From a bacterium HR40 (GTDB taxonomy: Bacteria > Pseudomonadota > Alphaproteobacteria > Geminicoccales > Geminicoccaceae), in the NCBI GenBank assembly GCA_002898275.1, contig BEIQ01000001.1, forward strand, positions 1,047,899 through 1,111,898: a stretch of DNA of 64,000 nucleotides, in the 5' to 3' direction. The notes under the pieces were generated by a model. That model did not search any database and was not told the DNA's origin. It saw only the letters and a program-made list of their open reading frames with translations. Of the stretch, positions 47,501 to 54,993 are shown in pieces. The translations under genes and the position numbers were made by a program. Position 1 is the stretch's first letter. Every line of letters starts with the position of its first letter.

Positions 47501-48648
47501 TCGCGATTGCGGAGAGCGTAGGCATCGAGGTCGAGCGGCTCGAACAGTTCGCCGTTCAAGGGTGCAGCGCCAAGCATAGAGGCCAGTTTCTCGTCCGACA
47601 GCACCTTCCAGAGCACGCGCAGGCTGCACCAGAGGTCGTCGTGATCGGTGTAGGCGCTGCGGCGGTCGAGGTAGCGGCGCAGACGGCCTGCGCCGTAGTG
47701 CTCGCGGTAGAGGGGATCCGCGCTGATCAGGCCGCGGTCTTCGGAGACCAAAAGAAAGAGGAAGCGATAGACCAAGCGCAGGAGTTGCCGGTAAAGCTCC
47801 TCGGGGGAAAGGTGATCTGCGTCTTTGGCCGACGCCAGGACGCGCTGCCGGAGTTTTCCGTTGGCCGGATGGACGAGGAAGCCGTTGGCGAGCCGGACGA
47901 GGCATTGTTCGACTCCTTCGCGCAGGCCCTCCCGCACGCGCTCGCCTTGTTCCAGCGAGTCCCGATGGTACTTCTCGAGCCAGCAATCCCTCGCGTCGGT
48001 GACGGAGCGGGGCAGGCGCGTGCGGTGGAGGAGGCGGTACAGTACCACGAAGTCGTTGAAGCGCTGTTCCTCGAAGATCCGCGCGAGATCGAATTCGATG
48101 TAGGCCTGGCGGCGGATGTAGCTGCTGTCGCGCAACAGCCGCAGGGTCTTGCCGTTCGTCACGATGCCCCAGAGCTGCTCGCTGCGGTTCAAGAACTCCT
48201 GCACCAGCGAGTGGGGCGACAGGCGTGGCCGGCCCGTGGCGGCTACCCGTCCCAGTTCCTGCCGCTCGCCCACGATGTGGACCGGTGGCGCGTCGTTTTG
48301 CTCGCCAGCGCGGTGGGAGATGGCGAAGCTCGCTCCGTCCACCTCGTAGGCGCGGGCGTTATAGCGGAGTTCGTAGCCGAGGAGGCTCAAAAAGGGGATC
48401 ATCCAGGCATCCCGGGTGAACGACGTGGCGGGGTCGGTTTCCGGCAAGCGCTCGAGCCGGCGTCGGAAAACCTCCCACTGGGTGCGCGCATCGGCGAACA
48501 CGCTGGCGATCTCGTCGGTCAGGCTCCGCCGGCCGTCGAGGCCGAAGTCTCGGGGCTGCTGTCCCGCAAGATCACCCGTCAGAAGCCGATCCAGGGTGTC
48601 AGGCCCTAACAGGCCTCCTTCGATGCGGATGGCGGGAAACGCGATCAT
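44578..48648 (-). CDS. Eco57I-like N6-adenine DNA methylase
   Basis: This 1356-residue methyltransferase has motif I VLDPACGSGHFLLAAARRLG near residue 495 and motif IV VVMGNPPWERIKLQ near 753, the NPPW of N6-adenine enzymes. SYYTPPELVAELV and YGVDKNPLAVELCRVALW are typical of the Eco57I/type IIG-like group. A long N-terminal region carries TNGKTLRLLRD. No obvious restriction nuclease domain is seen in the chain. The C-terminal third (FRTREELEDEGFRLL onward) may hold target recognition. Its ATG overlaps the upstream helicase stop as ATGA. It most likely methylates host DNA for self-protection, by analogy with BREX PglX and DISARM DrmMI. Confidence 0.87.
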   Translation of the reverse strand: MIAFPAIRIEGGLLGPDTLDRLLTGDLAGQQPRDFGLDGRRSLTDEIASVFADARTQWEVFRRRLERLPETDPATSFTRDAWMIPFLSLLGYELRYNARAYEVDGASFAISHRAGEQNDAPPVHIVGERQELGRVAATGRPRLSPHSLVQEFLNRSEQLWGIVTNGKTLRLLRDSSYIRRQAYIEFDLARIFEEQRFNDFVVLYRLLHRTRLPRSVTDARDCWLEKYHRDSLEQGERVREGLREGVEQCLVRLANGFLVHPANGKLRQRVLASAKDADHLSPEELYRQLLRLVYRFLFLLVSEDRGLISADPLYREHYGAGRLRRYLDRRSAYTDHDDLWCSLRVLWKVLSDEKLASMLGAAPLNGELFEPLDLDAYALRNRDLLEAFWHLAYYRDRSDSPPRRVNYAALDVEELGSVYESLLDYHPQIDASGSVPRFELAHGSERKATGSYYTPPELVAELVRSALEPVLEERLRRAKTREEQARAILSLRVLDPACGSGHFLLAAARRLGKELARIRTGEDEPAPERVREAIREVVGHCIYGVDKNPLAVELCRVALWLEAHCAGKPLTFLDHRIKCGDSLVGVVDLGVLEQGIPDEAFAAASADDRTAASLLKKRNRAERRAREFRQERLPFDPQAILPDLAHREAAIEAIPDDSPELVRHKKQRYASHQHDPERRKLLEACNLWTAAFFQRFENSRAPNAITTDTITDHLEGRAHPQAVAQAEALAAQHRFFHWPLEFAEVFAEGGFDVVMGNPPWERIKLQEQEFFASRDAAIANAPTAARRKQLIAELPTKKPELWQAYRQALHAAESQSRFLRGSGFFPLTGRGDINTYSVFAERMRALLEPGGRMGVIVPTGIATDDTNKHFFADVVEQGELASLYDFENRKKIFPAIDSRMKFSLLTLASSKARRANGGKAVPSAIRHSPPAEFAFFLHEAADLADPERRFTLAPEDFRLLNPNTKTAPIFRSRRDAELTKHIYRRVPVLVEEAKGEAGNPWGVEFLPMLHMANDSQLFRTREELEDEGFRLLGNVFVKGRERFLPLYEAKMVHQFDHRFGDYAMQPEGSQSTQLPEVPWERLADPHYCVLPRYWVPEAEVEARLATKGWDRGWLLGWRDICRSTDERTVIAAVIPRVGVGNKFLLMFPADPEHASLLVGLLDSFCFDYCARQKLGGTSLKYFTMKQLPVLPPCVFEEPLPFPWEWGSSPLSPHSSPPTIADFVRPRVLELTYTAWDLEPFARDLGYDGPPFPYDRERRFLLRCELDALFFHLYLGTTEEWEARATPDLEALFPTPRDAVAYILDQFPIVRRKDEKRFGEYRTKRAILEIYDAMVEARRSGRPWRSIAGKEGIHARR

Positions 48649-51524
48649 GGCCTCACCATCGGTTGCAGCACGAGGATGCCCAAAAGATCGGTCGGAAGCT
48701 GAGGCTTGACGTCGAGCTCGCGCACCCGCAGCCCCGCTACCCGGCGAATCCGCTTGTGGCTCTCCGCGAGGGTCTCGGCCCGCCGCCGAACGCGACCTTC
48801 GAGGTCGTCGGCGAGCCGCGGCCACATGTCGAGCGCGCCTCGAATCAATTCCTGCTTTTCCGGGGGAGGTATGTTGCCCTCGGCTTTGGCCTCGGCCAAA
48901 AGCCGCAACGCTTCCCCATCCTCGAGCCAGCCGAGCTGCCCGCGTTCCTTCTCGCGGCCGGCCAGCACGAGCACCTCCTCCGCCAGCATCGGGACCTTCT
49001 CGGGTTGCTCGATCAGATAGCGGACCCGCAGCAGGAAGAGGGTGGTGAGCTCGGCCACAGCCGGCGTGCGCAGCGCCCCGAAGCGCGAGGCGCGAGCGCT
49101 CCGCTGGTCGCCGAGCGCCTCCTCGAAGAGGAAGCGCGCGAGCGTCGCCACGAAGGGATGGTTCCGCCCCAGGTACTCGGCTCCTTCCGGGGTCGGAGAG
49201 TCGAACGAAACGACCCACCAGTCGCTGCGGACAGCGGGAAGGGCCAGCCGAATCGTCTCGGGAAGCGCTGCGGTTGCTGCTCCCGACACCGCCACCCGAA
49301 ACACCCCGGGGCGGCGATCGGGTTGCAGCGAAAGACCCAGCCGCTCGGCGGCTGTGAGTACGAACTCGCGCACCGCCGCGGGGTCCCCCAGGACCGCATC
49401 CGTCGCCTCGAGCTCCCGCTGGACCTCCTCGGTTTTGAGGGCGCGCTGGGCAAAACGCGTGCGGTTGATCCGCTCCCGCTCCGCGTCCCGTTCCCAACGG
49501 CGATGAAGCTCTCCGACCTCGGGAAGGCCGAGGTCCAGGACCAGTTGCCTTCCGGAACCCCGGCCGCCCCGGAGAAACAGGGCTTTTAGGACCGCTTCCA
49601 TGACCCTTTCCCCGTCCTCGGGTACCGGTACGTGCGTGCCGAGCGTCCGGTGAATCTCCCGCGCCTTTTTGAGGAGCACATCGATCACGGCGCCGTCCAC
49701 CGGGTTATCGCGCCCGAAAAATCGTACCACTTTCACTGTCTCGGCTGGCTGCCCGTAGCGATCGACGCGACCTTCGCGCTGTTCCAGCCGGTTCGGGTTC
49801 CAGGGCAGGTCGTAGTGCACCACGGCCGTGAACTTTTCCTGCAGGTTGATCCCTTCGGAAAGGCAGTCGGTGGCCACGAGCACCCGGGGCCGCTTCGAGT
49901 CGATCTCTTCGATCCGTGCCTGCCGCTCGTCGTCGCCCGTCCGCCCCGTCAGGCACACCACCTGGACGTCCTGGACTTCGCCAAGGAGGGTTTTCCGCAA
50001 GTGGTCGGCGACATATTCTGCGGTGGCGACATACCGGCACCACAGGATGGGATGGAAACCCTCCTGCATCAGGTCGCGAACGATCCGGATGGCGCAGGCA
50101 AGCTTGGTGTCCTGCTCGGGTCCCTGGAGTCGCTCGGCCAGGCGGGTCAGTTCCCGCAACCGCCGGCGGTCGGCGTCCGGCAGGGTCTCTGCGGCCGCCT
50201 CGAGGGGGGGTGTAGGCGCTTCGTCGTCGCTGCGATCCTCCGTTGATTCGAAGACGAACGGGTGGAACTCGGGCTCTTCGTCGTCGCCCGATGGGCCTCC
50301 GCTCCGCTTGCTCAAAGCTGCCACGGCAGCGGCCGGACTCGACATCACGCAGCGCAAAAGGGCCAGCGCCCCCCAATAGCGCACGCGGCGCTTGCGCTCT
50401 TCGAGCCGTTCGCCGGTGCGCACGATCTCGGAGCAAAACTCGTAGGTGCGCTCGAACAACTCCCGGTATCGGTCCGAAAGCGCATAAGCCTCGTCCACCG
50501 GCTCCCGCTTGGGGAAACACGATGCCCTTTCCCACTCCTGCTCGATGTCGCGCCGCGTGCGCTGGACGAAGTGGCGGGCCAAGGCGATGCGCTGCTCTTC
50601 GTCGAGCGCGGCGAGATTCCATGCGGCGAAATCGGGGTGCAGGAGCCCGAGCAGGGAGCGGAAGGCGTCCTCGATACCGGAGTGCGGGGTGGCGGTGAGC
50701 AGGACGAGGTGACGCTTTTCGTCCTTGGCCAGCTGTCGAAGCAATCCATGGCGTTCCTGCTGGCTCGTCCCTTGCGCCGCCGCCGCTCCATGCGCCTCGT
50801 CGACGATCACGAGCTCCGGACAGAACTGCAAAAACGCGTGCCGGTTGCGGTCCGTCTTGACGAAGTCGATGCTCGCCACCTGCACGGGAAAATGGTCGTA
50901 CACGGTCTTTCCCGGCGGGACCTGCCGCTCGAGCGAGCCGATGGTACCGGAACGGACGACCACCGGGTCGAGATTGAACTTTTCCCGGATCTCCTTCGCC
51001 CACTGTTCGCAGAGGTAGGGCGGGGACAGGACACAGAACCGGCGGATCTCGCCGCGATCGAGCAGCTCCCGGGCGATCAAGAGGGCCTCGATGGTCTTGC
51101 CCACCCCCACGTCGTCGGCGATGAACAGCCGCACCGGATCCAGGCGCAGCGCCATGAGCAGCGGCACGAACTGATACTGCCGCGGCCGAATGGAGATGCG
51201 GCCGAGCGACCGGAAGGGGGTCGCGCCCTCGCGCAAGATCAGCCGTGCCGCCTGCCACAGGAGACGCACGCTTGCGGCATCGCGCACGGCCGCCTGCTCG
51301 ATCTCCTCGCTCTTCGGCAGGGGGAAGGATGCGCTTTGGGGCCGCTCGTAGGGAAAGTCGTAACCTACGAGCTGGGCGAGATGCTTGTGGATCAGCACCA
51401 CATCGTCATCGGTCCCGGCGAGCGGCCGCAGCGCCCACACGTCGTCCCGGTCGCTCGGCAGCAACACCCATTGGCGGTTGCGACACGCCACGATCCCACC
51501 CGGTTTCAAGCGTTCCGGCTGCAA
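48645..51524 (-). CDS. SNF2-type helicase (DrmD-like), first gene of the four-gene operon
   Basis: This 959-residue superfamily 2 translocase has Walker A DDVGVGKTIEALLIARELL near residue 135, LVIVDEAHGAAAAQG near 240, LLTATPHSGIEDAF, and the C-terminal helicase half TDCLSEGINLQ with NRLEQREGRVDRYGQ near 560-590. The domain order matches SNF2 helicases found next to methylases in DISARM class 1 (DrmD). The TTG at 51524 is chosen because AGGAG lies 7 bases upstream and the chain then begins LQPERLKPGGIV; an ATG at 51608 is open but lacks such a site. It is translationally coupled to the methylase gene. Confidence 0.82.
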   Translation of the reverse strand: MQPERLKPGGIVACRNRQWVLLPSDRDDVWALRPLAGTDDDVVLIHKHLAQLVGYDFPYERPQSASFPLPKSEEIEQAAVRDAASVRLLWQAARLILREGATPFRSLGRISIRPRQYQFVPLLMALRLDPVRLFIADDVGVGKTIEALLIARELLDRGEIRRFCVLSPPYLCEQWAKEIREKFNLDPVVVRSGTIGSLERQVPPGKTVYDHFPVQVASIDFVKTDRNRHAFLQFCPELVIVDEAHGAAAAQGTSQQERHGLLRQLAKDEKRHLVLLTATPHSGIEDAFRSLLGLLHPDFAAWNLAALDEEQRIALARHFVQRTRRDIEQEWERASCFPKREPVDEAYALSDRYRELFERTYEFCSEIVRTGERLEERKRRVRYWGALALLRCVMSSPAAAVAALSKRSGGPSGDDEEPEFHPFVFESTEDRSDDEAPTPPLEAAAETLPDADRRRLRELTRLAERLQGPEQDTKLACAIRIVRDLMQEGFHPILWCRYVATAEYVADHLRKTLLGEVQDVQVVCLTGRTGDDERQARIEEIDSKRPRVLVATDCLSEGINLQEKFTAVVHYDLPWNPNRLEQREGRVDRYGQPAETVKVVRFFGRDNPVDGAVIDVLLKKAREIHRTLGTHVPVPEDGERVMEAVLKALFLRGGRGSGRQLVLDLGLPEVGELHRRWERDAERERINRTRFAQRALKTEEVQRELEATDAVLGDPAAVREFVLTAAERLGLSLQPDRRPGVFRVAVSGAATAALPETIRLALPAVRSDWWVVSFDSPTPEGAEYLGRNHPFVATLARFLFEEALGDQRSARASRFGALRTPAVAELTTLFLLRVRYLIEQPEKVPMLAEEVLVLAGREKERGQLGWLEDGEALRLLAEAKAEGNIPPPEKQELIRGALDMWPRLADDLEGRVRRRAETLAESHKRIRRVAGLRVRELDVKPQLPTDLLGILVLQPMVRP

Positions 51525-51995
51525 GGGTTCGCTCCTTTCGCTCTTGACCGCGCCCCGAACTCGTCCTGGTCGGCAGGCGTAGCGAACGAGGCCTCCCACC
51601 GGCAGCATCGGCTAGCATCGGGCTGCGCTGCCTGCAACACGAGCCGCATGGCCTGCCGAGGTGACGCCGAGACCCGAGCCTGGGCCCCACCTTCCCGCAC
51701 CGTGCCGCGCCGAGCCGCCGCGGGCGGTCATCCTACGAGAGAACGCGGCACGCTGGTTCGCGCGTTCGCCATCCTCCACGGGCGGCTCGCCATGAGCGAA
51801 AATCTCGCCCCGGTGCCTCCACCGACGCGGCGAGAGAGGGTCGGCCGCCGAGCGCGTCCGGCCGTCCGCCGCCGCGCGACGGGAAAAAGTTGCGAGGCGA
51901 GCTCGCTGGCGTGCGCTTCCTTCTCGACGAGCGGCGGGAGAGCGGCCGCAAGCTACGGCGTCTTTTCGGGAGATCGCGGTCGTCGACGGCGATTG
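51525..51995 (-). other. 471-bp gap between the two defence modules
   Basis: No coding frame here has family character; the frames are short and arginine-rich. It may hold the promoter of the four-gene operon or a terminator for the three-gene module, but I see no convincing -35/-10 pair or hairpin with a U-tract. Confidence 0.4.
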
Positions 51996-54932
51996 TCACC
52001 CGCGAGGCGAACCCGGGTCTCCGTCCGACCGGGGATCGTCCGCCCACAGGAGCACGATGTCGGCCTCATCGAGCGGCTCTTCGACCGCATTGCGCAGCCA
52101 CGAGGGGTCGAAACCCGCTGCGGATGTGGCCTCGACGCTCAACGTCACGATCCCGCCATCGGCCTTGTCCGCGAGATTGGCGATAGCCGGGAAGGCCTTG
52201 AAAATCTGCGCACGCGTAGCCTTCAAGGAAAAGCGCACCGATCTCGTCGATCGAGCGAGCGGCGCACCCGGCGCGGTCGGCGCGCTGCCGGCAGCCATGG
52301 CTGGCATGGGCGCAGCGGCTGCGGACGTCGGCATGCCCGATCCGCTCGGCACCGTTCCCGGCGAGCTCGGCGACGCGGGAACGGCTTCCGGAACCATGAG
52401 GAAGCCGGAGTCGAGGTCTACCTCGTCTTCGCCAAGCCGTCGCCCGAGCACCACCTTCTCCGGGCCCACCTGGAACTTCCCGTCCGCGCCCAGGGCCGGG
52501 GGGGAGCCGCTCGTGTAGGCGAAGATCCGTTCTTCGACTCCCCGGGCGATGGCCTTTTTCAGCGCATCGGCCGATTCCAGCCGCGGGGGGGCAAGATCGC
52601 GGAAAAACGACTCCACGACTTCCGCGACGGGCACACCGAGGCGCGGCGCTTCGCCAGCCGCCCTGGCCTCGCCCAACCGCACTCGTTCGACCATCTTGCG
52701 CGGGGTGACGCTGGAATAGACCCGGGGCGTATCGACGCTGGTGAGAAGCTCCATGATCCGCTCGTGAATGCCGGTCGCCTGAAGCGGTCGGCCCCCACGT
52801 TTTACCCGGTCGAGGAGCACCTCGCCGTTTTCGACGCGCGGCAGCCACACTTCCGCATAGAGGTCGCGCAAGCAAGACTCCGCCGCTGCCTCCTCCGTCT
52901 GCTTCCTCTCCTTGAGCTGTTCCAGTTGGTCCTCTGTCAGCCGATATTCCCGCTGACGGCTTTTCACCGATTCGATGGCGAGGAGGTAACGCACCGCTCG
53001 GCGCAACGCCTCGATCTGCTTCTTTTCCGGTATCGCGAGGACGACGCCGTTGCGATAGCGCCTCGGGCGATCGCCACAGTTGAGGAGATAGTCTCTGGCC
53101 AGGCGCTCTTGCTCCGGTTCGCCTTCAGCCGCGAACTCGAGGGGCAGGTAGGCGATCAACAAGCGCGGGGCGTTATCCGGAATGTCCTGGCTCTTGCTCG
53201 GCCAGACGATGGCCCCGCGGTGTCCTGCGAGGCGGGCCTCCAACATCTGCTCGATCTTGTCTCGCACCTTGCCACGGCCTCGGGCCGCGAGCTCCTGCTT
53301 GGACACCTCTTGCTCGGCGTCCTCGATGAGTTTGGTGATGTTGGGGTCCTTCTTGAAGCAGTAGCGGACGCCGTCGTAATGTAGATAAAGGCAATGGTTG
53401 CGCAGTTCCGAGAGCACCGCTTTCGCCGTGATGGGGTCCAAGTCGGGCCCCACGCAGGCGGCCAAGAGCTCGCTTTCCGTCACTCCCGGCGGAAGCGTTT
53501 CCGATTCGCTCGCCCCCTCCCGCCGGAGGCCGCCGAACGAGTAAAGGAAAATCGCCGTGGCGAGGCGCGTCGCCGGCTTGACGCTCCCGAGCTCGGGCGT
53601 CTCGCGAGCGAATCGCTCGTCGATCCGCTTGGCCCGCGCGTTCGACCCGGCGATGTCCGCGGCGACGACCGGATCGTATTGGTTCTGAGCCCCGAGATCG
53701 TTGAGCATTTTGACCCGAACGTTCCGATCGTGAAGGGGCACGTCCGTCGGACCGAGCAGCGGTCGGGCCCCGCCATCGCGCTTGAGCGAGTGCATGCACG
53801 CGGCGAGAAAGCGCAGCGCGCCGCGAGTTCTCTGGAAGGCGTCGACAGCCGTCCAGCGCTCGCGCATGATGTCGATCAGCGCGGGGTGAAACGGGTACGC
53901 CTCCCTGATCCGGTCGCGCAGCAGGCGGCCTTCCTCCTCGGCCTGATGGCGCTCGGCAGGCTTTTCCGCGTACGCCGTCCGCATGCCCGTGACGACACCC
54001 TCGTAGGCGGTGGCGACTTCCGTGGCCACGTCGGGGTCCGGAAGGGCGGCGAGCAGCCGACGCTTGAGGACGGGGAGGATCTCGTCCCCGCTCACCGGCT
54101 CGCGTAGCTGGTCGACGCGCGCGGCGAGCTTGTCGATCTCTTCGAGCAGGGGGACGTTTCCCAAGGCCTCCCGGGCGCTCCAGGTGAGCGAGTAGACGAG
54201 CGCTGCGTTCGTGCTTCCAGACACCTCGACGGTCAAGTTCTGGAAGAAGTCCATGGCCTGGCGCCGCAGGGTGGATTCGCGCACGCTCACCGCAGCCGCC
54301 CGCTCCATGTACTTGAGCACTTCGTCGAGCAGGATCAGCACCGGTCTGCCGGCGGCGCCTGCGGTGAGCAGCTCGCGGATCGCGTCGCCGCCCGGGGCGA
54401 CACGCTCGCGGTCGTGGTCGGCCACGAGGGGGAATGCCCGCTCCGGATCGATTTGCCAGGCGATCCACCCCCACATCGTGCGGATCGTCCGGCCGCCCTC
54501 GAGCTCCTTGCCCTTTTGGGCGTCGAACTTCTCTCCGTCGAACACGGCGACCGCCACGTTCTCCGGCTTGGGGAACCGTCGCGCCTCGGGCACATGGCCG
54601 AGCTTCTGCGGATGGCGGGCGGCATGGAGCAGCGCCGCCAGCGTGTGCGACTTGCCGCCACCGAACGGCGTGCGGAGCTTCAGCACGCGGTTGTAGCCCG
54701 GGGTTCCGGCAAGCGATGCCAGGACTTCCTCGAGCAGCCGCGCGAGATCCGCTGTCAGATAGGTTGCCTGGAAGAAGGCCTCGGGGTCGCGGTACACCAC
54801 GGGCACGTTGGGATCGCCCGCGGCGATGGCGCCGAGATCGATGGCGAAGACCGCCTCGGTGAGCGTACCCGCTTCGACATCGGGATGCAGCCGTACGAGT
54901 TCCGTCCATGGCCGAAGGGCTCGTGTTCTCAA
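51996..54932 (-). CDS. DUF499 AAA+ ATPase (BrxC/PglY-like)
   Basis: This 978-residue P-loop ATPase has Walker A LRTPFGGGKSHTLAALLHAA near residue 94 and Walker B VLILLDEVLKYME near 200. YPFHPALIDIMRERW and FQRTRGALRFLAACMHSL are typical of DUF499 proteins, the group that includes BREX BrxC/PglY-like ATPases. Residues about 860-905 form a Pro/Ala/Ser/Gly/Met-rich linker before a C-terminal domain (RSVRFSLKATRAQIFKAF). The TTG at 54932 follows GGGAGG with an 8-base spacer. It starts 61 bases after the DUF1156 methylase stop, on the same strand, and is the last gene of the module. Confidence 0.85.
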   Translation of the reverse strand: MRTRALRPWTELVRLHPDVEAGTLTEAVFAIDLGAIAAGDPNVPVVYRDPEAFFQATYLTADLARLLEEVLASLAGTPGYNRVLKLRTPFGGGKSHTLAALLHAARHPQKLGHVPEARRFPKPENVAVAVFDGEKFDAQKGKELEGGRTIRTMWGWIAWQIDPERAFPLVADHDRERVAPGGDAIRELLTAGAAGRPVLILLDEVLKYMERAAAVSVRESTLRRQAMDFFQNLTVEVSGSTNAALVYSLTWSAREALGNVPLLEEIDKLAARVDQLREPVSGDEILPVLKRRLLAALPDPDVATEVATAYEGVVTGMRTAYAEKPAERHQAEEEGRLLRDRIREAYPFHPALIDIMRERWTAVDAFQRTRGALRFLAACMHSLKRDGGARPLLGPTDVPLHDRNVRVKMLNDLGAQNQYDPVVAADIAGSNARAKRIDERFARETPELGSVKPATRLATAIFLYSFGGLRREGASESETLPPGVTESELLAACVGPDLDPITAKAVLSELRNHCLYLHYDGVRYCFKKDPNITKLIEDAEQEVSKQELAARGRGKVRDKIEQMLEARLAGHRGAIVWPSKSQDIPDNAPRLLIAYLPLEFAAEGEPEQERLARDYLLNCGDRPRRYRNGVVLAIPEKKQIEALRRAVRYLLAIESVKSRQREYRLTEDQLEQLKERKQTEEAAAESCLRDLYAEVWLPRVENGEVLLDRVKRGGRPLQATGIHERIMELLTSVDTPRVYSSVTPRKMVERVRLGEARAAGEAPRLGVPVAEVVESFFRDLAPPRLESADALKKAIARGVEERIFAYTSGSPPALGADGKFQVGPEKVVLGRRLGEDEVDLDSGFLMVPEAVPASPSSPGTVPSGSGMPTSAAAAPMPAMAAGSAPTAPGAPLARSTRSVRFSLKATRAQIFKAFPAIANLADKADGGIVTLSVEATSAAGFDPSWLRNAVEEPLDEADIVLLWADDPRSDGDPGSPRG

Positions 54933-54993
54933 GCGCTGTCCTCCCTCGCGCGCAAGATCCGGCCGGCTCCGACGAGCGAAAGATAGGCGCCCA

